From NCBI GenBank assembly GCA_900755005.1, contig CAAEEX010000127.1, forward strand, positions 1 through 13,842: a DNA stretch of 13,842 bases, read 5' to 3'. This DNA comes from an uncultured Collinsella sp. (GTDB lineage Bacteria; Actinomycetota; Coriobacteriia; Coriobacteriales; Coriobacteriaceae). Position 1 is the stretch's first letter; the number at the start of each line of letters is the position of its first letter. The notes beneath the pieces are model-generated. The model saw only the letters and a list, made by a program, of their open reading frames with translations. It was not told where the DNA came from and did not search any database. Positions 6,596 through 13,604 of this stretch are shown here, piece after piece. The position numbers and the translations under genes were made by a program.

Positions 6596-6674
6596 CTGCA
6601 CCTGTCGCTCAACCCCGCCGCCAAGAGTGGGACAATAGCCCTCGACACCGTTGTTTACTATTGGAGGAAGTAGC

Positions 6675-7568
6675 ATGTCCACCGTCACTACCATCAAGCG
6701 CGGCGGCCTCACCGCGGCCATCGATTCCATGGGCGCCCAGCTCACGAGCCTTGCCCTCAACGGCAACGAGTATCTGTGGCAGGGCGACCCGGCCTTTTGG
6801 GGCAAGCATGCGCCTATCCTGTTCCCCATCGTGGGATCGCTGCGTAACAACACGGCGACGTCTGCGGCCGGCACCTGCGAGATGCCGCGCCACGGCGTCG
6901 CGCGTATCGTGGAGCACAAGCTGGCCGAGGTCTCCGAGGACGGCTCGTCCGTCACCTACGAGATCACCGACACGCCCGAGTCGCTCCAGGCGTTCCCCTT
7001 CCACTTTAAGCTCAACATGACCTATGCCCTGACCGGCGACGCCACGCTCACACAGACCTTTGCCGTCACCAACACCGGCGACGTGGACCTGCCGTTCTCG
7101 GTGGGCGGCCACCCCGCGTTTAACGTGCCCGCCCCCGGTGCCGAGGACGAGGCATTCGAGGATTACGAGCTGGCGTTTACCGAGGCCTGGACGAACGAGG
7201 CCCCCATCATCACGCCCGATGGCCTTATGACGTTCGAGGGCAGCTACAAGGCCCCCGACAACTCGGACGTGCTGCCCATCACGCACCGCAGCTTCGATAA
7301 CGACGCCATCATGTTCACCGATACCCCGGGCTCCACGCTCACGCTGCGCGGTCGCAAGTCGGGCCACGGCGTCAAGATCGACTTTGAGGGCTTTAAGTAC
7401 ATCGGCGTGTGGTCTGCCGCCAACGACGCTCCGTTTGTGGCGCTCGAGCCCTGGACCGGTCATACCACCATGGACACCGAGGACGACGTTTTTGAGCACA
7501 AGGTCAACACGATCACGCTGGCGCCGGGCGAGACGGACGTCCGCAGCTTTAGCGTCACCCTGCTCTAG
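6675..7568 (+). CDS. Aldose 1-epimerase family protein (LacX-like)
   Basis: A 297-residue cytoplasmic beta-sandwich enzyme of the galactose mutarotase superfamily, which interconverts alpha and beta anomers of aldoses. The N-terminal block EYLWQGDPAFWGKHAPILFP is typical of the LacX-like branch. Likely catalytic residues are His73 (MPRHGVAR), His146 (VGGHPAFNVP) and the general base Glu258 (FVALEPWTGHT). GGAGG at 6663-6667 lies seven bases before ATG 6675, better than any upstream in-frame codon. It has no sugar operon neighbours here, so the sugar is unknown; LacX-type proteins may act on phosphorylated or otherwise modified sugars. The TAG stop is followed at once by a tandem hairpin repeat and a structured module also found after prfA. 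Confidence 0.88.
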   Translation: MSTVTTIKRGGLTAAIDSMGAQLTSLALNGNEYLWQGDPAFWGKHAPILFPIVGSLRNNTATSAAGTCEMPRHGVARIVEHKLAEVSEDGSSVTYEITDTPESLQAFPFHFKLNMTYALTGDATLTQTFAVTNTGDVDLPFSVGGHPAFNVPAPGAEDEAFEDYELAFTEAWTNEAPIITPDGLMTFEGSYKAPDNSDVLPITHRSFDNDAIMFTDTPGSTLTLRGRKSGHGVKIDFEGFKYIGVWSAANDAPFVALEPWTGHTTMDTEDDVFEHKVNTITLAPGETDVRSFSVTLL

Positions 7569-7569
7569 A

Positions 7570-7659
7570 GGTTCCGCCGTTCTAACGAACGACGGACCGG
7601 TCGACGCTGCGCCCTTAGGTTTCGCCGTTCTGACGAACGGCGGGCCGGTCGACGCTGCG
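7570..7659. repeat. Two tandem 48-bp repeats, each a hairpin plus GTCGACGCTGCG
   Basis: Copy 1 begins at 7570 and copy 2 at 7618. Each has a stem around CGCCGTTC / GAACGGCG with a four-base loop (TAAC or TGAC) and a bulged T, then CCGGTCGACGCTGCG. Copy 2 has the perfect 8-bp stem; copy 1 has one mismatch. The block starts one base after the epimerase stop. A hairpin of unrelated sequence occupies the same place after prfA. Confidence 0.8.
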
Positions 7660-7784
7660 AGCCGCCCAGAGCGACAATTTGCCATTCAAAAGGCACGGCA
7701 TGACCAGAAGGTCTATGCCTCGCCTTTTTCATGCCAACTTGTTCGCTCTGGACGTCGCTCGCTGGCATTGCCAAAACATCGACG
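7648..7784 (+). repeat. Structured 3'-end module, copy 1
   Basis: Starts with GTCGACGCTGCG and has an outer stem CCAGAGCGACAA (7666-7677) / TTGTTCGCTCTGG (7739-7751). Inside are GACAATTTGCC with ATTCAA and a terminator hairpin. It ends with a 29-bp conserved tail (7756-7784) containing GCTGGCATTGCCAAAACATC. The module recurs at 13605-13740 with different stem sequences but preserved pairing. It accounts for most of the 328-nt gap between the epimerase and lipoprotein genes. Whether it acts as RNA or as a DNA hairpin element cannot be told from two copies. Confidence 0.75.
7688..7729 (+). terminator. Intrinsic terminator of the epimerase gene, inside module copy 1
   Basis: AAAAGGC, then GGCATGACC, loop AGAA, GGTC, bulged T, ATGCC, then GCCTTTTT. 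The inner stem is GGCAT/ATGCC plus GACC/GGTC; the outer part AAGGC/GCCTT is separated by a two-base internal loop. The five-T tail supports intrinsic termination on the + strand. Confidence 0.75.
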
Positions 7785-7822
7785 CTCCCAATGACTACCG
7801 TGTGTCTATTAATTTTTCGAGC

Positions 7823-7854
7823 TTGTGCTGCGCTGCTGGTCGCTGGCGTATATC
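7823..7854 (+). promoter_or_regulatory. Tentative promoter for the amino acid ABC operon
   Basis: TTGTGC (7823-7828) and TATATC (7849-7854) could be -35 and -10 elements, but the 20-bp spacer is too long and both hexamers are imperfect. The location, after the terminator and 42 nt before the lipoprotein ATG, is the main support. Confidence 0.25.
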
Positions 7855-7896
7855 CTGTTAAGTCGTCAGCATACGATTCAACAGGGAAGGCAGATT

Positions 7897-8823
7897 ATGC
7901 ATTCTCCCCATCAACGCGACGCGCATCCACAGCCGGTGTGCAGTCGTCGCATCTTCTTGGGTAGCGCTCTCGCTGCGAGCGCTTCTGTCGTCGCCGGCGC
8001 ACTTGCCGGTTGCCAGCGCCCCTCCACGCTGGAAGTAGTTCAGCCCACGACAGGCGGCGGTCGCGACGACCTGTCCGATTCCGTTATCGGCAAGGATAAG
8101 ATCCGCATTGGCATGGAGGCGGCCTACGCCCCGTACAACTGGCAGGTTTCCGAGGCCAGCGAGTTCACGATCCCCATCGATAACGTGCAGGGCGCTTATG
8201 CCGACGGCTACGACGTGCAGATCGCCAAGATCGTCTGCAAGGCCCTTGGCGGTGAGCCCGTTGCCGTCAAGCAGAGCTTCTCGGGCCTCATCGATTCACT
8301 TAACAATGGCCAGATCGACCTCATCATTGCCGGCATGAGCGCCACGCCCGAGCGCGAGGAGTCCGTCGGCTTTTCCGATCCGTACTTTATCGGCTACTTT
8401 GGCCTATTCGTAAAAGAGGGCTCGCCCTACCAAAACGCGACCAAGCTCAGCGACTTTAGCGGCGCCACGGTGCTCGGCCAAAAGGACACGATGCTCGACA
8501 CCGTCATTGACGAGATCCCGGGCGTCGTCCACAAAAATCCGGTCGATTCGGTACCCACGGTGTTCTCGAACCTGCTGCAGGGCACTTGTGACGCTGTGAC
8601 CTACAACACCGAAAACGAGAAGGGCTATATGGCCCAAAACCCGGGCATCGTGCCCATTCGCTTTGCGGAGGGCGAGGGCTTTAAGCAGGAGGTTACGGCA
8701 AACGTCGGCTGCCGCAAGGGCTCGGACAAGCTGCTCAAACTTATCGATAAGACGCTCAAGGGCATCAGCCAGGAGGAGCGCGACCAGATGTGGGACGCGT
8801 GCCTCGACCGTCAGCCGGCATAG
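7897..8823 (+). CDS. Amino acid ABC transporter substrate-binding lipoprotein (family 3)
   Basis: A 308-residue extracytoplasmic receptor that captures a polar amino acid for the permease encoded next. The signal sequence carries a twin-arginine motif (SRRIFLG, residues 16-22), a hydrophobic stretch, and a lipobox LAGC with Cys39 as the lipidation site, so it is probably a Tat-exported lipoprotein. The body is a solute-binding family 3 fold: IRIGMEAAYAPYNW, YADGYDVQIAKIVCKALG, FSGLIDSLNNGQIDLIIAGM, TPEREESVGFSDPYF and later QGTCDAVTYNTENEKG. ATG 7897 has GGGAAGG six bases upstream; an in-frame ATG at 7825 has none. The ligand is not evident; Gln, Arg, His and cystine systems share this fold. 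It is the first gene of a three-gene operon. Confidence 0.93.
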   Translation: MHSPHQRDAHPQPVCSRRIFLGSALAASASVVAGALAGCQRPSTLEVVQPTTGGGRDDLSDSVIGKDKIRIGMEAAYAPYNWQVSEASEFTIPIDNVQGAYADGYDVQIAKIVCKALGGEPVAVKQSFSGLIDSLNNGQIDLIIAGMSATPEREESVGFSDPYFIGYFGLFVKEGSPYQNATKLSDFSGATVLGQKDTMLDTVIDEIPGVVHKNPVDSVPTVFSNLLQGTCDAVTYNTENEKGYMAQNPGIVPIRFAEGEGFKQEVTANVGCRKGSDKLLKLIDKTLKGISQEERDQMWDACLDRQPA

Positions 8824-8832
8824 GGAGGCAGC

Positions 8833-9981
8833 ATGAAAGGCATCAATCGTCTGGCCTCCTTTATCAAGGCCGACCACCGTTATGTGTACCTGGGCACGAG
8901 CGTTATCGCGGCGCTCGGCTTGGCATTTAGCCAGCGCAACCCCACGCCGCTGAGCTTTTTGGCGCCCACCGGCATCTTCCAAGATTGCCTTTGGGCGATT
9001 CTTTGGGCCTGGATCGTCGTGTCGGCGGCAGCGCTCGTCACCAAGGTTATGCACTGGAGCGACTATCGCGAAAAGTCACCGTTTGCATCCGAGCATTTCC
9101 GTCGCGGCGCGCGCCTGGGCAGCTATGTCGTGGTCGTCATCGCGGCGATCTTCTTTGTCGACCGCTGCGTCATGTCGTTTATCGACCTGGTGCAGGTGAG
9201 TATTGTCTCGGACTCCAACCCCAGCGACTTTTTGTCGAGCCTGGTCTACATGACCTACAAGAGCGGGGACTTCTTTATCCGCGGCATCGAGATCACCATC
9301 GCACTTGCGACCTTCGGTACCGTCATCGCTTTTTTCCTTGCGCTGCTCTTTGTGTTTTTGCGCATTCAGACCTTCGATCGCGTGGACAACGACTTGGTGC
9401 GCTTCTTTAAGAGCATTGGCCGAGGCTTTGCGACCATCTACTCCACCATCGTGCGTGGCACGCCCATGATGGTCCAGGGCCTACTCATCTATTACGCGGG
9501 CTTCACCGTTTTGCGCGGCATGGGCTTCGAGACCGCCCAGGCCAACCAGATCTGGAGTACCTTCACTGCTGGCCTCGTCACCATCTCGCTCAACTCTACC
9601 GCCTACATGATGGAGGTCCTGCGCGGCGGCATCGAGTCCATCGATCCCGGCCAGGCCGAGGCTGCGCGCTCGCTGGGCCTGTCGCAATGGCAGGCTATGC
9701 GCAAGGTCGTGTTCCCTCAGGGTATTAAAAACGCGATCCCGGCGCTCACCAACGAGCTCATCATCAACATCAAGGATTCGTCGGTGCTCTCGGTCATCGG
9801 CGTGTTCGACCTCATGTACGCCACCACCACCGTCGCCGGCGTGTACTACCGCCAGATGGAGGTCTACTGCGTGGCGCTTGTGGTCTATCTGATCCTGACG
9901 CTCGTGGCGAGCCGCCTGCTCGAGGCCTTTGGCAAAAAGCTCGGCGCCGAGGCTCCGGCCACGCTGCCCAGCTCTAACTAG
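8833..9981 (+). CDS. Amino acid ABC transporter permease (HisM/GlnP type) with N-terminal extension
   Basis: A 382-residue membrane channel of the polar amino acid importer, starting nine bases after the lipoprotein stop with GGGAGG upstream. The C-terminal ~230 residues are the usual His/Glu/Gln/Arg permease domain: GDFFIRGIEITIALATFG, STIVRGTPMMVQGLLIYYAG, NSTAYMMEVLRGGIESI, and the ATPase-contact EAA loop EAARSLGLSQWQAMRKVVFP, then NELIINIKDSSVLSVIG. Family members are commonly 215-250 residues; here about 150 extra N-terminal residues hold three further hydrophobic segments (about residues 18-33, 48-72 and 95-120) before the canonical domain. Only one permease gene is present, so a homodimer is expected. 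Confidence 0.92.
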   Translation: MKGINRLASFIKADHRYVYLGTSVIAALGLAFSQRNPTPLSFLAPTGIFQDCLWAILWAWIVVSAAALVTKVMHWSDYREKSPFASEHFRRGARLGSYVVVVIAAIFFVDRCVMSFIDLVQVSIVSDSNPSDFLSSLVYMTYKSGDFFIRGIEITIALATFGTVIAFFLALLFVFLRIQTFDRVDNDLVRFFKSIGRGFATIYSTIVRGTPMMVQGLLIYYAGFTVLRGMGFETAQANQIWSTFTAGLVTISLNSTAYMMEVLRGGIESIDPGQAEAARSLGLSQWQAMRKVVFPQGIKNAIPALTNELIINIKDSSVLSVIGVFDLMYATTTVAGVYYRQMEVYCVALVVYLILTLVASRLLEAFGKKLGAEAPATLPSSN

Positions 9982-10003
9982 GCTTAAGACGAGGAGAATC
10001 ATC

Positions 10004-10789
10004 ATGGCAGATACCGCCACTACCGGCACTGCGGCAGCCGTGCAAAACCAAGAGCCGCTTATCCGCGTCGAGGGCCTGCGCAAGAGCTTTGGCTCGCTCG
10101 AGGTACTCAAGGGCATCGACTTGTCCGTCAATCCCGGCGAGGTCGTCACCATCATCGGCGCCTCGGGCTCGGGCAAGTCGACCTTCCTGCGCTGCCTCAA
10201 CCTGCTCGAGACCCCGGACGCGGGCCACATCTGGTTCCACGGCCAGGACCTCACGGCCGAGCGCTGCAATATCAATAAACTGCGCGAGGACATCGGCATG
10301 GTGTTCCAGGGCTTCAACCTGTTCAACAACATGGACGTGCTCGACAACTGCACGCTCGCGCCCGTCACGCTCAAAAAGATGAGCAAGGTCGAGGCCGAGA
10401 AGGTCGCGATGGAGCATCTGACCAGCGTGGGACTCGAAAAGTTCGCGCACGCCGCCGTGGGTCGCCTGTCCGGTGGTCAAAAGCAGCGCGTGGCCATCGC
10501 TCGTGCCCTGTGCATGAATCCGCAGATCATGCTGTTTGACGAGCCGACCTCAGCGCTCGACCCCGAGATCGTGGGCGAGGTGCTCGAGGTCATGCGCAAG
10601 CTCGCTGCCGACGGCATGACCATGGTCGTCGTCACGCATGAGATGGCCTTTGCCCGAACCGTGTCCGACCGCGTGGTCTTTATGGACAAGGGCGTGGTAC
10701 TCGAGGACGCCGCGCCGGCCGAGCTCTTTGGCAATCCCAAACACCAGCGCACCCGCGAGTTCCTCTCGCGTTATCTCGAGGACAAATAA
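10004..10789 (+). CDS. Amino acid ABC transporter ATP-binding protein (GlnQ/HisP type)
   Basis: A 261-residue ATPase that powers the importer from the cytoplasmic side. All motifs are intact: Walker A GASGSGKST (residues 52-60), Q-loop MVFQGFNLFNN, signature LSGGQKQR, Walker B IMLFDEPTSALD and switch His in VVVTHEM. The helical segment NMDVLDNCTLAPVTLKKM is typical of the polar amino acid branch. ATG 10004 has GAGGAG seven bases upstream; earlier in-frame codons overlap the permease gene. It follows the permease by 22 nt and completes the operon, which ends in a hairpin at 10813-10837. Confidence 0.95.
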   Translation: MADTATTGTAAAVQNQEPLIRVEGLRKSFGSLEVLKGIDLSVNPGEVVTIIGASGSGKSTFLRCLNLLETPDAGHIWFHGQDLTAERCNINKLREDIGMVFQGFNLFNNMDVLDNCTLAPVTLKKMSKVEAEKVAMEHLTSVGLEKFAHAAVGRLSGGQKQRVAIARALCMNPQIMLFDEPTSALDPEIVGEVLEVMRKLAADGMTMVVVTHEMAFARTVSDRVVFMDKGVVLEDAAPAELFGNPKHQRTREFLSRYLEDK

Positions 10790-10812
10790 CCGATTGCAAA
10801 CGCTTATGTGGC

Positions 10813-10837
10813 AGGGCCGCTCCGGTGGGGCGGCCCT
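10813..10837 (+). terminator. Hairpin after the ABC operon, possible terminator
   Basis: AGGGCCGCTCC (10813-10823), loop GGT, GGGGCGGCCCT (10827-10837) make an 11-bp stem with one T-G pair. No T-run follows, so it may attenuate rather than end transcription. It ends 24 nt before the M20 peptidase ATG. Confidence 0.5.
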
Positions 10838-10861
10838 CGTCATCACAATCGAAAGGATGTC

Positions 10862-12277
10862 ATGGCCGAGGTTTGGCGCTTCTTTGCGCATGAGGATGAT
10901 TTTGCCGATATAGACGAGGCCGGCGCGTGCGAGCGCTTGGGCCGCGTGCTGTCGTTTCCGACCATTTCGAGCATGGATGCCGAGGCGGTGGACTGGCAGC
11001 CCTTCGACGACCTGCGCGCCTATATGCAGCAGGCCTGGCCGCGCGTGTTTGCGGCGGGCGAGGTCGAGCTTATCGACCACTCGCTGTTGGTGACGCTTGT
11101 CGGCTCCGACCCTGCTCTCAAGCCCGTTATGCTCATGGGCCACATGGACGTGGTCCCCGTGGTGCCGGGTACCGAGGCCGACTGGACGCACGCCCCCTTT
11201 AGCGGGCACGTGGACGACGCCTACATTTGGGGCCGCGGTGCCATCGACATGAAAGACCAGGTCGCAGGTATTCTCGAGGCGGTTGAGTATGCGCTGGCGC
11301 ACGGTTGGCAGCACGAGCGCACGCTGCTCCTGGCCTTTGGTCAGGACGAGGAGACGACGCAGTACGGCGCAGGCGCCATCGGCCGCGCGCTCGAGGAGCG
11401 CGGCATTGAGCTTGAGTACCTGATCGACGAGGGCGACTACCGCATCGTTCCGGCTGCCGAGTACGGCGCGGGCGAGGGCTGGCTTATGCATGCCGATCTC
11501 GCGGAGAAGGGCTACGCCGATATCGTGTTGAGGACGCGTAGCGAGGGCGGACATTCTTCCAACCCCTACGGCGGCACGTCGCTCGAGGTGCTCGGCCGTG
11601 CCATCGCCGCAATCTGCGATATCGAATGGCCGACGCGCGTCACGGACCTGCTTGTCGCACAGCTCGTCGAGCTGGGACTCTGCACGGCCGACGAGATTGC
11701 CTCCAACAAGGACGCCATCGTGCGCGAGTGCCTTGCCAGCAAGAAGCTCTATCCGCTCGTGACCACCACCTGTGCACCGACCCAAATCGAGGGCGGTAGC
11801 ACCGGTGCTAACGTGATGCCGCAGGATATGTGGGCCAGTATCAATTTCCGCATGCTCGAGGGCACGAGTGTGGCCGACGTTGTGGCGCGCTGCCGTGAGG
11901 CGGTTGCCGGGGCGGACCTTGCCGGTCGTGTCGAAGTGGAGCTGGGCCCCGGCAGCTCCGAGCCCTCGCCGTCCCCGCGCATCGGTGGTCCCGGCCTCGA
12001 GGCGGTTCGCTCCATCGCCGCCCGCTATTTCTGCGATCCAAAGGGGACGGAGGAAAACGGATCATCCGAGCCGTTGGCGATTGTCCCCTCGACCGTGATC
12101 GGCGCGACCGACGCTGCCAACTACCAGCACATTTGCTCCGAATGCATTCGTTTTTCGGCGTTTGTGGTCGACGATGACGAGTGCGACCGCGGCGTCCACG
12201 GCACCAACGAGCGCATCACCCGCCGCGCCTACCTCCAGGGTGTTCGCTTCCTCATCGCCCTGCTCCATACGCTCTAG
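10862..12277 (+). CDS. M20-family metallopeptidase (carboxypeptidase/aminoacylase-like)
   Basis: A 471-residue di-zinc hydrolase that cleaves a peptide or N-acyl amino acid bond in the cytoplasm. Metal and catalytic residues visible are His94 and Asp96 (GHMDVVPV), bridging Asp129 (GRGAIDMKDQ), the Glu163-Glu164 pair (GQDEETTQYGA), an acidic residue in LIDEGDYR, and a C-terminal His446 (DRGVHGTNER). The lid/dimerisation domain runs from about EGGHSSNPYGGTS. ATG 10862 has GAAAGGA upstream; an in-frame ATG at 10808 would read through the hairpin. No signal peptide is seen. Its place after an amino acid importer suggests a role in using small peptides or acylated amino acids. Members are named as carboxypeptidase S, aminoacylase or dipeptidase, so the substrate is open. 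Confidence 0.88.
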   Translation: MAEVWRFFAHEDDFADIDEAGACERLGRVLSFPTISSMDAEAVDWQPFDDLRAYMQQAWPRVFAAGEVELIDHSLLVTLVGSDPALKPVMLMGHMDVVPVVPGTEADWTHAPFSGHVDDAYIWGRGAIDMKDQVAGILEAVEYALAHGWQHERTLLLAFGQDEETTQYGAGAIGRALEERGIELEYLIDEGDYRIVPAAEYGAGEGWLMHADLAEKGYADIVLRTRSEGGHSSNPYGGTSLEVLGRAIAAICDIEWPTRVTDLLVAQLVELGLCTADEIASNKDAIVRECLASKKLYPLVTTTCAPTQIEGGSTGANVMPQDMWASINFRMLEGTSVADVVARCREAVAGADLAGRVEVELGPGSSEPSPSPRIGGPGLEAVRSIAARYFCDPKGTEENGSSEPLAIVPSTVIGATDAANYQHICSECIRFSAFVVDDDECDRGVHGTNERITRRAYLQGVRFLIALLHTL

Positions 12278-12311
12278 AATCCGACAAAGGGACTCTCCCT
12301 TTGTCGGATTC
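12277..12311. repeat. Perfect stop-codon palindrome, family A variant copy 3
   Basis: GAATCCGACAAAGGGA (12277-12292), CTC, TCCCTTTGTCGGATTC (12296-12311). The first G is the last base of the M20 gene TAG stop. It shares GACAAAGGGA / TCCCTTTGTC with the copies at 618 and 5525, but the outer arms are AATCC/GGATT instead of ATGT/ACAT, so both arms have changed together. No T-run follows. Confidence 0.88.
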
Positions 12312-12392
12312 CGTGCGGGTTATATGCAGGTTTGCCTGCGCACGCTATCATGTATGGGTTAGACCGCAACTATGTACCCCGTACGCGAAGGG

Positions 12393-12425
12393 ATGCGCAT
12401 GTATCTGAAGATCGACATGCTCTAG
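12393..12425 (+). CDS. Possible 8-10 residue leader peptide upstream of prfA
   Basis: ATG 12393 opens a 10-codon frame (MRMYLKIDML) ending in TAG; the internal ATG at 12399 lies six bases after GAAGGG (12387-12392), good ribosome-site spacing. It lies in the 229-nt gap before prfA, about 80 nt from its ATG. A TAG-ended upstream frame ahead of the RF1 gene would suit RF1 autoregulation, but a frame this short can occur by chance. Confidence 0.2.
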   Translation: MRMYLKIDML

Positions 12426-12506
12426 CTGGACTTACCCCCGCAATGGCGCCGTGCGCCCCATCAATTCTGCCGATTTTCACCTTCACGCATATAAAGGAGT
12501 CCCGTC

Positions 12507-13574
12507 ATGCGCGACAAGCTCGAAAAGATCATCAAGGCCTACGAGGAGCTCGAGAAAAAGCTTTCCGACCCGGCCGTCGCTTCCGATATCAAGGAGTTCA
12601 CGCGTCTCAACAAGGAGTACGCGCACCAGTCCGACCTCATCGCTGCCTCGCGCGAGTACATCGGCGCGCTCGATGACATCGAGGCTGCCAAGGAAATGCT
12701 CCACGATACTACCGATGCCGATGAGAAGGAGATGCTCCAGATGGACATCTCCGAAAACGAGGCCAAGCTTCCCCAGCTCGAGGAAGACATTAAGTACATG
12801 CTCATCCCGAGCGACCCCAACGACGACAAGAACACCATCGTCGAGATTCGCTCCGCCGCCGGTGGCGACGAGGCTGCCATCTTTGCCGGCGATCTGTACA
12901 AGATGTACCAGCGCTTCTGCGAGTCGCGCGGCTGGAAGACCACTGTGCTCGATTCCAGCCCCAGCGAGGCTGGCGGCTTTAAGTCCATCGAGTTCAAGGT
13001 TGAGGGCGACCGCGTCTACTCCGTCATGAAGTACGAGTCCGGCGTGCACCGCGTCCAGCGTGTCCCCAAGACCGAGTCCCAGGGCCGTATCCAGACTTCC
13101 ACGGCTACCGTCGCCGTGCTTCCCGAGGCCGAGGAGATCGACGTCCAGATTAACCAGTCCGATCTGCGCATCGACACCTACTGCGCTTCCGGCCCTGGCG
13201 GTCAGTGCGTTAACACCACCTACTCTGCCGTGCGCATCACCCACCTGCCCACCAACACCGTGGTGCAGTCGCAGGAGCAGCGCTCCCAGATTCAGAATCG
13301 CGAGGTCTGCATGCAGATGCTGCGCGCCCGTCTGTACGAGATGGAGCTCGAGAAGCAGCAGGCCGAGCTCGGCGCCGAGCGTCAGAGCCAGATCGGCCAC
13401 GGCAACCGTTCCGAGAAGATTCGTACCTACAACCAGCCCCAGGATCGCGTGACCGATCACCGCATCGGCTTCAACTCCACCTACAACGGCGTGCTTCTGG
13501 GCGACCAGCTCGGCACCGTCATCGAGGCCCTCGCCGCCGCCGAGCGAGCCGAGAAGCTGGCACAGGCCGTTTAG
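12507..13574 (+). CDS. prfA: Peptide chain release factor 1
   Basis: A 355-residue class I release factor that reads UAA and UAG and triggers release of the finished protein. The catalytic GGQ is at residues 231-233 (ASGPGGQCVNTT). The stop-codon recognition loop is VQRVPKTESQGRIQTS, with the RF1-type PxT at 187-189 as PKT, and the family block TATVAVLPE follows, so this is RF1 and not RF2. Odd: residue 196 is Gln where RF1 and RF2 proteins I recall have His (GRIHTS; His193 of Thermus RF1, which packs on the stop codon). NTTYSAVRI also differs from the commoner NTTDSAVRI. The start has AAAGGAG seven bases upstream. The usual partner prmC does not follow within the remaining 268 nt, and rpmE is not upstream. 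The stop is TAG, read by RF1 itself. Confidence 0.96.
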   Translation: MRDKLEKIIKAYEELEKKLSDPAVASDIKEFTRLNKEYAHQSDLIAASREYIGALDDIEAAKEMLHDTTDADEKEMLQMDISENEAKLPQLEEDIKYMLIPSDPNDDKNTIVEIRSAAGGDEAAIFAGDLYKMYQRFCESRGWKTTVLDSSPSEAGGFKSIEFKVEGDRVYSVMKYESGVHRVQRVPKTESQGRIQTSTATVAVLPEAEEIDVQINQSDLRIDTYCASGPGGQCVNTTYSAVRITHLPTNTVVQSQEQRSQIQNREVCMQMLRARLYEMELEKQQAELGAERQSQIGHGNRSEKIRTYNQPQDRVTDHRIGFNSTYNGVLLGDQLGTVIEALAAAERAEKLAQAV

Positions 13575-13603
13575 GTTACGCGGTTTTACCAAACCGCGTA
13601 ACC
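13574..13603. repeat. Perfect hairpin overlapping the prfA stop codon
   Basis: GGTTACGCGGTTT (13574-13586), loop TACC, AAACCGCGTAACC (13591-13603). The first G is the last base of the prfA TAG. It takes the position held by the tandem hairpins after the epimerase gene and leads directly into GTCGACGCTGCG. Confidence 0.85.
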
Positions 13604-13604
13604 C

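Noticed and set aside
7570..7784. CRISPR array
   Set aside because: There are only two 48-bp tandem units, directly abutting without unique spacers, and no cas genes.
10550..11785. Minus-strand open frame across the ATPase and peptidase genes
   Set aside because: It spans two well-supported + strand genes and the gap between them and has no domain or ribosome site.
12312..12506. rpmE or another conserved gene upstream of prfA
   Set aside because: No frame in this gap resembles ribosomal protein L31; only a mini-frame of 8-10 codons is present.
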